DNA of 64,000 nt from Alitta virens (lineage: Eukaryota; Annelida; Polychaeta; Phyllodocida; Nereididae). The position numbers and the translations under genes were made by a program. A model generated the notes under the pieces. The model worked only from the letters and a program-made list of their open reading frames with translations. It searched no databases and was not told the origin of the DNA. The stretch covers positions 21,180,912 to 21,244,911 of the forward strand of contig OW028585.1 in NCBI GenBank assembly GCA_932294295.1, in the 5' to 3' direction. Positions 32,326 through 42,990 of this stretch are shown in pieces. Every line of letters begins with the position of its first letter. Position 1 is the stretch's first letter.

Positions 32326-32334
32326 AATTACCGA

Positions 32335-32395
32335 ATTAGACAATTAGGTGCAGAAATACAGGATGTAAAACCCTAATCCACCCACCCACCATTAG
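32335..32395 (+). mobile_element. SINE family 1 tail fragment
   Basis: GGTGCAGAAATACAGGATGT AAAACCCTAATCCACCCACC is the 3' end of the SINE family seen at 30303 and 52945. The head and body are absent. Confidence 0.65.
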
Positions 32396-33194
32396 GTAGA
32401 GGGTACAGATTCCATTTAATTTTGTGTGAATACTTTTCAGAGGTCTAAAATCATGAAGACTCTACTGAATATAATCACTATTTGCTTCAGGTCCAATCGC
32501 AACCATTTCCAATCATGGAAAAAAGCAAAGCAAACATTTTGAATTGTGCCCACTGATGCGTACATTTTTAGGTCAGTGCAAAAATGCTAAATTATTGCCA
32601 TGTATATTCCTCTGACAAAAATGCCAGGTTTTGCAATTTCAAGCATACAGAAAGTTTGACATAAATTAACCCAAAAAAAATTAACTGGTTTAGAGCTGTC
32701 AAAATCAAAGTATATGGATTAATTTCCGAAATATTTGGAAATACTTGTCACCATTCACATGGATTGATCAACAATGCATAAAAATGAGCAGTTGTAACAA
32801 TTTCAAACAAGTACAGCAAGTGGTCCTATTGAAACACTGGTCCGATAGGTAGATAGATGGATAGGCAGATAGATGGATAGGTAAATAGATAGATAGATAT
32901 TTTGATAGATAGACCGCGCAACATACAGCTGGACAGCTAGACAGAGAGACATTTCCCTATAATCCCACCAAAATAAAAATTGAAATATCTACTTTCAGGA
33001 TACGCATGAACTCAAGTTTTTAAATGTTATAAAATAGGAGCAATACTTCAAACAATATTCAGCAGGCTATTATTTTAAGAAACAGCATGAAATAAACATC
33101 ACAAATGTCATGGCTACCTCTAGATATGATTTATTTCAGAAAGTAAAGATTTTAATCCACCTGGACATAATATGATACATTTTTTTCTTTTCAG
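32396..33194. repeat. 5' flank of zinc-finger locus 2, duplicated from 10369-11070
   Basis: Collinear with the upstream flank of the first locus (CAGATTCCATTTAATTTTGT, AGGAGCAATACTTCAAACAA, ATGTCATGGCTACCTCTAGA), with local differences such as a GATA-type run at 32847-32915 that is not in the first copy. Ends in TTTTCAG, a splice acceptor. Confidence 0.75.
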
Positions 33195-33790
33195 AGAACT
33201 GCATTTGAAGAGCAGTGTAGATTTTAAGACGCAAGGCAGCGGTGCACAGGATGAGAGTGCGGATTTGCATATGGATAATACTTGCAATATCTGTAAAAAA
33301 GGATTCGCAAATAAAAGTAATTTGGTTGTACACATGAGAATACACACGGGAGAAATGCCATATATGTGCAGTGTGTGTGGGAAAAAATTCATAACATCAA
33401 GACAGAGGAAATTACACTTATTGCTACATACTGGAAAAAACCCTTACACTTGCATTGTCTGTGGGAAAAGCTATACGCAGAAAACTAACCTGACCATACA
33501 CATGAGGATCCACACTGGACAGAGACCTTACACTTGCAATGTCTGTGAGAAAGGATTTACAGAAAAAAAGCACTCTGACCAGACACATGAGGTTACACAG
33601 TGGAGAGAATCCGTAAACTTGCAGTGTCTGTGGGAAAAGGTTTTCACAGCAGCATTACTTGACCAGACACATCAGGATACACAGTGGAGAGAACCTTACA
33701 ACTGCACTATCTGAGGGAGAGGATTTGAAATACAAACTAGTCTGATTAGGCACATGAGGATACACAGTGGAAAGAAATTGAATGTTTTTT
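33195..33790 (+). pseudogene. second C2H2 zinc-finger copy, broken after four fingers
   Basis: An exon paralogous to 11071. The intact frame (33172-33714 in phase) has fingers [42 protein letters not shown] and CIVCGKSYTQKTNLTIHMRIH, then the start of a fourth, CNVCEKGFTEKK. A one-base change near 33570 shifts the frame. Beyond it two to three further fingers are recognisable only in another frame (CSVCGKRFSQQHYLTRHIRIH, then FEIQTSLIRHMRIHSG), with stop codons at linker sites. The first three fingers keep all zinc ligands. This copy lacks the amplified 84-bp array of locus 1. It shows that locus 1 lost five bases between fingers 1 and 2. Confidence 0.8.
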
Positions 33791-33819
33791 ATTTATTTTT
33801 TACTTTGAATTTATCATAA

Positions 33820-34070
33820 AACCATAGATAGAATAGGATCAAATAAAACATTTTGAGAGATAGAAATAAATGTCTCTAGTGATTTAAACATCTGAAGAAA
33901 TGAAATTTATTTATCTTTAATTGGTTTTGTGATTAATAGTACAGGCAAAAATCCAGGATGGTTGTGGGTTGCTATGTTGATTAGACATGCCTGCAATGCC
34001 ACCAGTAAATGTATTTGATCTTGTTTAGCACTCGTGTTTTGTTGGTTAGTTAGTCGCAGGATGGAAGTTC
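33820..34070. repeat. 3' flank of zinc-finger locus 2, repeated at 36120-36440
   Basis: AGAAATAAATGTCTCTAGTGAT..AAACATCTGAAGAAATG..TCCAGGATGGTTGTGGG..GATCTTGTTTAGCA matches 36145-36425 in order (AGAAATAAAAATCTCTTGTGAT..AAACATCTGAAGTCAAC..TCCAGGATATGGTTGTGGG..GATCTTGTTCAGCA). The DIRS remnant lies between the two copies. Confidence 0.65.
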
Positions 34071-34449
34071 ATGGAACATTAAGATGCATTGGAGTGCTTG
34101 GATAGGGCGTTATTGTCCCACAAATGTTTTAATTATTTGGTTAAATTATCCAATAAATCAGCAGATAATATGCACCAACTCTGTGCTGTCAGGGTAATTT
34201 GGTACTATAGAGAATGGGTAGGCTTGGCAGAACACACCCTTGCCAAATAGTTGGGTCATCTAAAATTAACTTAAACGTAGTGTATGGTAACATGATTTTG
34301 AAATACAACTTGATTGACAAGAAATAGTAATGAGAGCACTGCGCATATGTTGTAAAAGCTCCCATTTTGTGACTGATCTAATCCAAAATATTCTTACAGC
34401 TTTTATATTGATGATATACTGTAATAAAATATCCTTTTTGCCTTTCATG

Positions 34450-36065
34450 GCAATTGCGATTCAGTGTGCATCATAGTGTAATTTGCCCCAATAGGCAATT
34501 GCAATTCAGTTTGACATTCTGTGACTTTGTTCAACTCTATGACATTATTCAATCTGACACTACACTGCCAAATTCATCTTCAGCCCCTCGAGGTTTTTCA
34601 AAAGTTTTAAGCGTATCCTTATTTGGACTTTTTGCCAATGATCAATCCTGATCCTCAAGATTTAGCAAAAAGAGTGAGTCACCTGGTTGCACTCCTCCGC
34701 GAATGCGGCTGGCTTGTGAATTGGGAGAAGTCTGTATTAACACCAACGCTGTTTCATAGGAGGCAAGTTTCAGACACAGGATTGGTCGGTGTACCTGCCA
34801 GTAGAGCGATTGAAGGCTCTGGTGTTAGAGGTGCAGCAAAGCATGCTTGCATAGCTGTGGTGAAGTTTGCCTGGCTAAGAATGCGCCCCATCCAGATTTA
34901 TTTACTGTATCATTGGGGACCAAGCTCCAGGGACCCGAAACACTGTGTCCCCAATTGACAGTGTGCCATCTCAATTGGTGGACAGTACAGTCCAACCCCT
35001 GTAAGGGGGTGCCATTTCAACTTCCCCCACCCCATAAAGTTTAAGTAACAGTGCCTCGAATTTGGGTTTTGGGGGATATCTGGAATACGGGGGTCAGATG
35101 TCGGTATAGTGACACAATGGAATGAATGCTTATGCCTACCCACCTCTGGTGGTTCTGAGGAGGATCATGGAGCAACCCTGTACAGGAGGTCTTGGTATGC
35201 GCAGATTCTGGATCTGTTGAGAGATTTTCCGATTGCGCTACCAGAGATTCCAGACCTACTATAGCAGAACAAGGGCAGATTTTGCACCCAAAGCCGGACT
35301 TCCTAGAGTCAACAGCTTTGAAATTTAGCTCAATTCCCTCGTTGCAGGATGAATTTCAGAGAAGGCTGCAGGGACAATCATCAATCAGGCCAGGGACTAG
35401 ATGTACCTATGATTCAAAATGGTCTACCTTCTGTCGTTGGTGTGAAGAACGGGGGATGGATCCCATTAATGCACCTGTAGGCAGTATTATAAATTATTGG
35501 CAATATCTGTTGGACAGTGGTTAACAGTATAACACTTTATGTGTACATAGGTCTGCCATTTCATGTGAGCACCCTTTTGTCTCACAATTCTTAAAGGGAA
35601 CTTTCAATGTTAACCCTTTGCAAAGAGTCCTTATCCAGTTGAGATTTAACTCGGTTTTGTCCATTTTGCAGGAACCACCTTTAGAAAGCTTTACATTTAG
35701 CAAATTTGAAAGTTTACTTTGAAAACAGTGTTTCTTGTGGCTATTACTTCAGCCAGAAGAGTCCGTGAATTACATGCCTTAGGTCATCTAGCACCTTTTG
35801 CTAGATTTGAGAAACATGTTGTTTGTCTCAATATTTTTGCCGAAGACGGCAAGTTATAAGTGCTTGGGGGAAGAAATTGCGTTGCCTTCATTTTGTAAAT
35901 ACAAGAATGAATTATGTGCGTTCTGAAGCATTACATTGAAGTCAAACGGAAACTTGATAATTGGTGTATTGATCAGTTGTTTGTTGCTTATGGTGGAGGG
36001 AACAAGGGACAGCGAGTTGTGTCCCGCACTATTGCTAGTTGCTTAGTCAGGCATATCATATATGA
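34450..36065 (+). pseudogene. DIRS-like retrotransposon remnant (RT/RNase H and tyrosine recombinase)
   Basis: In plus-strand order: PNSSSAPRGFSKVL (RT, near 34568-34610), LVALLRECGWLVNWEKSVLTP (34685-34750), RMRPIQIYLLYHW (34878-34916), a decayed RNase H region, then LQDEFQRRLQGQS (35340-35378) and the recombinase N-domain TYDSKWSTFCRWCEERG (35406-35456). After two frame breaks come QFLKGTFNVNP, PPLESF, KTVFLVAITSARRVRELHAL (35707-35781) and VAYGGGNKGQRVVSRTI (35973-36030). SARR..E contains the first recombinase Arg region. DIRS elements integrate by a tyrosine recombinase and make no target duplication. Multiple stops and shifts make this copy dead, and its terminal repeats were not seen. 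Confidence 0.85.
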
Positions 36066-36119
36066 AAATTAATTTTTTTGTTTGGAATCGATTATGAATA
36101 ATAGATCTACTGATTGTTG

Positions 36120-36440
36120 AATAGAATAGAATAGAATAGAATTTATTAAGAAATAGAAATAAAAATCTCTTGTGATGTAAAATTTTTAAACATCTGAAGT
36201 CAACAAATGAAGATTATGATAAGATCAGAAAAAAGAGTAAAATGTCAGTTGCGCATATTTTTAATTTGTTTTGTAATTGATGATATTGGCAAAATCCAGG
36301 ATATGGTTGTGGGATGTTATGTGGACTGGAGAAGCTTGCAATGCTTTTCTTGTCAAATAATGTGCACTTTTTTTATTGTTAATACAACTTCTAAACAGTA
36401 AATGTCTTCGATCTTGTTCAGCAATCCGGTTTGATTGGTT
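36120..36440. repeat. (GAATA)n and duplicated flank, second copy
   Basis: Begins with about five GAATA units (36118-36142) and continues as the partner of 33820-34070. The ORF at 36207-36401 lies inside it and has no domain. Confidence 0.6.
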
Positions 36441-38070
36441 ATGTAGTCACACCACAGATAGAGGTTTTTTTTAGAGAAAAACAAGGATGTCATAGTTTGG
36501 CAAATTATCGGTGTCGATATGTATTAATAGTACATTCAAAACTAATTCTAAGGACCCCAGGAACAATAATTCGGCATTCAAGAAAAATTGTATTTACTTG
36601 GCCGAAAGTTGAATTTTGGCCAACCGCCAATTTCTCAATTGCCTACCAAACTTTCAGCCAAGTAAGTATAATGTTTCTCAAGTAAATAGGCTTCTACACA
36701 AAAATCAACCAATGAAACTTACTTTACATTGAATGCTTCATCATTATGTTGTTTACATGACAAGTTCAAATAAATGCCAAGCACAAAATAGCTGACTTCA
36801 AGATCTCTCAAAGTAAATGCCAAGTACCCAAAGCCAAATAGTTGACTTTATCGATTAACCCGACACCAAAGGCATATTTACTAATTTGTTTGATTGTTTT
36901 TACTGCCTTTATTACGCAAAACAAGTTCAGTTTGCATTCAGGAAGGAGTTAACTGACATTTTCGTTAATTATTGCCCACTTAGAACAATAGGAAACAGTG
37001 TAAGTGGAATATAATTGAACAGTTTTAATGATGCCTGTGTGCTATGTGATTCGCTGAGGGTTTTGCTGCAGTGCAGCCTATGTTTAACATTAATAATCTA
37101 ATTGCCAATTGACCATGATGTATGCAAGTGTGAACTCAAAGTAAGCAGTGGATTATTGGACGGGGAGTGGGCCACTGAATAAAAATATATTGATTGACTG
37201 ATTGATAAAAGATATTTATTCAGGGTAACAATTCAGATATAAATGCTGATTTACAAATTGGTGCACTCCATAAAATTTGCTGAAAACCATCTGGCCCCCA
37301 TTTGATCTTAAAGACGCTCCCTTCAATCAACGATCATTTGGGCAAACACTCACATCAACAATTACATAAATTTCATGTTGAAAAATAATGTAGTCAGTTT
37401 GGTTGTAATACCGTGATGTATGAGGTGCTGCCACCTATTGGAAGTTTTGCATTTAACTCGTTTATTACAAAAAGCCTTGCACCCAGCAAATTGCAATCGT
37501 GTTGTCAATAGATTACAAGGTGATCACAGCAATACAATGTCACAGTATTACAACGGAGCACTCTAGGCAAGTGGCAGCAGGAATTTGGAGTTTGAGTTTT
37601 GATACCAGACCAGCTACTGTATGCAGTGATTGATTCCACCCTTAACAAAGTGAAGTCCCCACATAATGATATTTCAAAGCAAGCAAGTTTTCTAAAAAAG
37701 AAAAAAGTATTCATTGAGGGCAATGCCCTGGAAATATAGTACTCCTCTGAGCTGGCTGTTCCCATTGGAATTTTCAGCTGAAATTTGTTGCATATACTTA
37801 GGGGCCCAAGCCTCCTAAAATTTCATCTACTCATCAATGTAGAACAACTTTTAGAAAAGCATGGGGCAACTGATGCACCCATCCCTAATGGCATCGAGCA
37901 CATCTATTTGTTTTGCTTTTATTGTGGGATTGTAATCTAACCTGAAGAGCTTTGATTACGTTGCACTGACGTATCTGGGTATTCTCTGTGGATAAGGTCA
38001 AGTGTAATTGGACCTTTGGTATAATCACTAATTGTTTGGAGAGAGACATACAGGAAACCATGGATACTTT
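36441..38070. other. no gene supported
   Basis: AT-rich DNA with small ORFs (36431-36685, 37505-37765, 37885-38082) lacking any recognisable domain. No clear repeat was identified by eye. Confidence 0.4.
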
Positions 38071-38232
38071 AATAAGACCCAATGGTTATGTGGTATATTG
38101 TTATATTCCCCACGAGTGGACAGATTGGCCAGGATTCACGAGTGGCGTTAGCCACGAGTGAATTCTGAAGCCAATCTGTCCACGAGTGAGGGAATATAAA
38201 AAATATACCACATATCCACTTGGGTCTTGTTT
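38071..38232. mobile_element. foldback element with ~77-bp arms
   Basis: AATAAGACCCAATGGTTATG..TGGTATATTG..TATATTCCCCACGAGTGGAC..AGATTGGCC..TTCACGAGTGGC meets its inverted copy GCCACGAGTGAATTCTGAAG..CCAATCTGTCCACGAGTGAG..TATACCACAT..ACTTGGGTCTTG across only a few bases. The arms pair over almost their whole length with scattered mismatches. Such structures are typical of foldback or hairpin MITEs. CACGAGTG occurs four times. Confidence 0.8.
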
Positions 38233-39290
38233 ATATCCCACAATTTTCACTTTTAGTTGAGCTGCCTGGTTATGCATTTATGTAGTATGGAAAAAATTAA
38301 TGAATAATAATTTTTGCCATTGACCAATCAGAGCATTGCATCACTGTCAGCAACGTTATCACCTCAAAACTTTCTGGGACATTTTCAGATTAATAAAGGA
38401 ATTTAAGTTTTTTGGTACTAGAATCGTTAATGCTGGTTTTAAAGCGGCGGGGCTAGTTTAAACGGCGAAGCACTTAGCTGCAAAAAGTGATTTTTGGTCA
38501 TTGACCTGCCAAACATAGACGTATGTGGTATACATTTTCCATCCTTGTAAGGAAAATCATGTAGTATAGATATGTATACCACATAGGCTATACCAAATGG
38601 CTTTTCTATGTGGTATACAGGTTATTGATATATAATTATACCCAGCATTTGGGACATATCACGAATGAAACTCTCTAGGTAATTCGGTTGCATGTTTGAA
38701 CACATATCTTGAAAGCAGCTTGACCTGTAACTGATGTGATCTGTGACTTTTGTATGGAGGGTTTGTCAATATTTAAGGTGACCGAGATTTTACTCAGCCA
38801 CACATATTTGGGAAATTCAGTCGTTGGTGCTAATTATGAAAATACCCAAAACATATTTATATTCAATGAATTTATCAAATATAAGCAATTACAATGATTG
38901 ATAATGAAATTCCTCCTGCCAAGGTTAGCAAGCAACAACAGCACCCTTTTACCACTATGCTATTGTTAAAAAAATGTTCAGTCACAATCAAATTATAAGA
39001 TACAGTCGACAGTTGTCATAAGCTCTCTGTCCATAAATTCAAATTTTGCACAGTCTGCAAAATTCGAAGTTGCTTGGCCAGCAAGCATTCACGCAATGCA
39101 ATCTACTTCTTGCTGTTGCCAACAATGCATCAGGATGATTTTCAGGAGCGGAGTCAGCTCTGTAAGTATCGTCAGTGGCATTCCTGTTGTACTTGATGAC
39201 AAAATCTGAAAGTTTGCAAATCACACAAATAATACAACTGTGTGAAGGTTTAATCCTTACAATTGGAAGTTCATCAGTTTGATTTCTTGG
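38233..39290. repeat. spacer with further TGTGGTATAC motifs
   Basis: Contains CCAATCAGAGCATTGCATCA (about 38325) and three TGTGGTATAC/GTATACCACA motifs at 38524, 38573 and 38610. These resemble the arm sequence of the foldback at 38071 and suggest nested relatives. No gene. Confidence 0.4.
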
Positions 39291-39293
39291 CCC

Positions 39294-39674
39294 AAAGGTC
39301 TAATTTTTTCACTCACCACAAGCTTTCACCCATCTTTCATGGGCGTCTTCAGCTGTCTGAACACACAAAACAAAATTAACGACATCTGCATTATGTGGAC
39401 ATCAACAAGGAATGGGTCATGAAATTGGCTGGGAAAACATCAAAATTATAGGCAAGGAAAACCACTGAACAAAAAAAAGAAGATCAAGGAAAACATAGCC
39501 ATCTGAAGACACTAACCATCATTGCACAGGGAACAAGGCTGGGTCCTGTCCCTTATTTTATACAGACTCCTGTCACATGACTAAGCCATGGGCAGTCATG
39601 TGACCAACTGAGCATGTTCAGACATTTGAAGGAGTCCATGATAGAGCTCCTGGTGAGTAAAAAATTAGACCTTT
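39294..39674. mobile_element. inverted-repeat bracketed segment, possibly Penelope- or LINE-related
   Basis: AAAGGTCTAATTTTTTCACT CACC (39294-39317) is the inverted copy of GGTGAGTAAAAAATTAGACC TTT (39652-39674). On the minus strand near the left arm, CTGAAGACGCCCATGAAAGA TGGGTGAAAGC forms a small hairpin and resembles phrases found near the ends of Penelope-like elements. That resemblance is from memory and weak. No ORF of that family is present. Confidence 0.4.
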
Positions 39675-39739
39675 ATTATGGACAGGAAGGGTGTTTGTGT
39701 CCATCACTGCTGCCATTGGGAGGGACATACTTCTTGGTG

Positions 39740-40205
39740 AGTAAACAGTCCATCACAATTTGTAATATAGTGCATTTATATCTATCTACATATATTACAT
39801 TCTTTCCACAGTCTTTGCCAGCAAGAAATGATAAAAGATTTTATAGTCATTTTAAAATCAGTGTATGGAATAGTCTAATCAGGTTTCTCTTTTGTAAGAG
39901 CCCTTTTCGCTGCCAGGTCTGCTTTTTCATTCCCTCGAATGCCCACATGTCCACGAATCCAACAAAATACAATATCTTTGTATTTGTGAAGATGGAAATA
40001 CTTAATAAAAAAGACTTTAGATCCCAGGATTATCAAGTTGTTTATTCTGGATTGCTTGGAGAGTAGATTTGGAATCAGAACAGATAACATAATGCAGTTT
40101 TCTGCAAGGCGACATTCAGTAATAATGGTGTTATACGAGGTGACTGCACAGGCTACTCGACTTTCCATTTTTGAGCCATCTGTGTATAAAAACTTGAACA
40201 ATTTG
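39740..40205 (-). pseudogene. RNase H domain fragment of a jockey/I-type LINE
   Basis: The minus-strand ORF (39875-40201) has FLYTDGSKMES (first catalytic Asp), a central region shortened by an indel that removes the Glu/Asp helix, then FCWIRGHVGIRGNEKADLAA with the conserved His and final Asp. Beyond its stop, in another frame, come YTDFKMTIKSFIISCWQRLW (about 39795-39860), the usual C-terminal extension. LINE clades with RNase H include I, R1 and some jockey relatives. It is a different element from the LINE that starts 300 bases to the right on the other strand. Confidence 0.8.
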
Positions 40206-40510
40206 TATTTAAACCTTATAGTATAAAATTGGTTTTGATAGTAGTTACCATAGATAAAGCAACACTGTTAGAAAATCACACTTAAATGCACACACAATAT
40301 TTTAGACCACAATAATAAACAAATAAATGTGGTAATATATGTTTATTGTTATAGAGATTTTGCAATCTTTTATTGTTGCTCCCTCTATATGCAGTCTTTC
40401 GATAACCTAACAAAGAGAAAAGATGATTTTAAACAGTTTCTGAAAATGTAACCCCCCCCCCCCCCCTAAAAAAACCCACAATTATTTAGAAATAAAGTTA
40501 TTAGATTACA

Positions 40511-42990
40511 AACACTCTTTTGCGATTGTTAACTCATTTTAATCTATGTATTGGCGTTAGCGATTGTCATAATTTAGTGGGAGGAATTACAAAAATTAAT
40601 GCTCCAAAAATTATTCCTCGTAAAATTATATACAGATCATATAAACATTTTGATGATGATAAGTTTAATAATGATTTGAGCATGGCTCCTTTTCATGTGT
40701 GTGAGATCTTTGAAGATCCTTCAGATCAGCTGTGGTTTCAAAACAAACTGTTAACTGAGGTCATTGAACTTCATGCTCCACTAAAAAACAAAACTGTCAA
40801 AATCAAACAGGTACCTTATATGGACAGTGTGTTACGCAAAGCAATCAATGTAAAAGCTATGCTGAAAAGAAAGTTTCACAGGTTTAAGACAAGCTCAGCA
40901 TGGAACAAATACCGCTGTCAAAGAAATTATGTCAATTCACTTAAAAGATCATCCATTGTTAAATATTTTGAAAAGAGATGTTCTGATAAAAATCCAAGAG
41001 AGTTTTTGAAGACTGTTTCACCTTTTATTTCAAATGTTAAAAAATCATGTACCGATATTTCATTGTTTGAAAATTATCATATAATTTCTTGTCAAGCAAA
41101 GGTGTCAAATATATTTAATGAATATTTTATAAATGTGACCAAAGACCTTGCTGAACATGAAGTAATAGCAGATATGCCTGTTGTTGATATAATTAACCAT
41201 TATGGAAGTCATGGAAGTATACAACTTATTCAACAAAATGTTTGTAATCAGCCAAAATTTGAGTTTACCAGTGTTACATATTATCAGGTATTACTCAAAC
41301 TCAAATCACTGAAGATTGATAAGAGCCAAGGTTATGATCTTATTCCTGCAAAGGTTGTAAAAATTTGTGCCAATGTTCTAGCTTTTAATTTAACTAGCTT
41401 AATTAACCAAAACATTGTTCATTGTGTATATCCCAATGATCTAAAGAGGGCTGAAGTATCTCCGTTGTTCAAAAAAGATGATTGTTATTATAAAGGTAAT
41501 TACAGACCTATTAGTTTACTTACTATAATATCAAAAGTAGTTGAGGGTTTAATGTGTGACCAAATGAATACTTACTTTTCTAACATTATTTCAGCCAACC
41601 TATCTGCGTATAGAAAATCTTATTGTTGTGAAAATGTTATTTTGAAGTGTGTAGAAAGTTGGAAGTGTGCGCTTGATAAAAATGAAACTGTTGGTTGAAT
41701 TCTAATGGATTTGTCAAAAGCATTTGACTCGATACCTCATGGTCTAATGTTAGCTAAACTCGAAAATTATGGTTTTTCTTTAAATGCTGTAAATTTTATG
41801 AAAAATTATTTGTACAGAAGACCTCAGAGAGTCAAATTAGGTAATGTCAAAAGCAATTGGTTATATTTAGAAAGAGGTGTCCCACGGGGATCCATAGTTG
41901 GCCCTGTTTTATTTAATGTCTTTATTATTGATTTGCTATGGTTATTGAATACAAAGTGTGATGTCTTTAATTATGCCGACGACAATACTTTAGCTTTTTG
42001 TCACAAAGATCCAAATGTTGGAAAATCCGTCCTTGAAGAAGCATCACAAATTTCTGTTAAATGGTTTCAGAAAAATTTTATGAAGGCAAATCCTTCTAAG
42101 TTTCAGTGTATGACATTAAGTAGATCTAATCAAACCCTTGTATTTAATGTTGGCGACACTGTAATTGCAAGTACAGATTATGTTAAACTCTTGGGCTTCA
42201 ACATTGCCAATCAATTAAAATTCTCACATCATATTAAAAATCTTGTCAAAAAATGTAGTAGGCAAGTAAATGTTATTGGTAGGCTCAGTACTGTATTAAC
42301 CACTAAGTCTAAATTACAAATTGTTGATGCTCTTATATGTTCTAACTTAAGGTATAGTAACTCTGTTTATCATTACTGCATTGTGAGTGACTCTATGCGA
42401 CTTGAAAAATTGTTAAAGCGAGCTCTTCGGTATGTTTATAATGATTTTGATTCAGAATACAAAGATTTACTGTTAAAGGCAAATAGAAGGACACTGTATT
42501 TGAGCCGCATACATGATATTTTATTCGATGTTCACAAATTAAGACATTTTGGGTTGCCACCATTAACCTCAGATTTTCTTGAAGAAAGAGTCACCAACTA
42601 CAATTTAAGAAATAGTAGTCTAGTTCAGCCTAAGTTCAATACTGTAATGTTTGGTTTTAGGTCTTTTATGTACAATGGTGCCATGCTTTACAATAAATTA
42701 CCTCCTGTGTTTAAAGAATTAAGTTTACCTGATTTTACAAGTAATGTCCAGTCATGAAAACCTGCATGTAAATGTGGTGCATGCTTGATCTGTGTTCTGT
42801 GATATTTAACTTATACAATGATTTTATACACCATTTTGTTTTACATATGTCATTTGTAAATACTTCATTTCATTTTGTAAATACTCATCTTTCATTTGTC
42901 GATTACAAGCACTTGTGCTTATGTTGTTTATTGTAAAATTTTATCGACTTTAAATAAAGCTTTTACTTACTTACTTACTTACTTACTTAT
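40511..42990 (+). mobile_element. CR1/jockey-like LINE, 5'-truncated, with (TTAC)n tail
   Basis: Starts within the end of the endonuclease domain, contains the whole reverse transcriptase and ends with an AATAAA (42951) followed by (TTAC)n at 42966-42989. 5' truncation and a short tandem tail are normal for LINE insertions. The target duplication was not resolved. Confidence 0.85.
40520..42802 (+). pseudogene. LINE ORF2 protein: reverse transcriptase with two in-frame TGA codons
   Basis: A single frame of about 760 codons interrupted only by TGA at 41696 and 42755. N-terminal GVSDCHNLVGGITKI is the last endonuclease motif (normally SDH). RT motifs: PLFKKDDCYYKGNYRPISLL, DLSKAFDSIPHGLM (first Asp), ERGVPRGSIVGPVLFNVFI, and FNYADDNT (catalytic Asp pair). 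After the second TGA the frame gives KPACKCGACLICVL and a real stop at 42800, a Cys-rich end common in this group. Both TGA codons sit where Trp (TGG) would fit family patterns, so two G-to-A changes, with no frameshift, inactivate an otherwise well-kept copy. The first residues of the frame have no natural start because the 5' end is truncated. Confidence 0.87.

Noticed and set aside
34266..34448. 60-residue minus-strand ORF next to the DIRS remnant
   Set aside because: Short, featureless, and adjacent to DIRS debris on the other strand.
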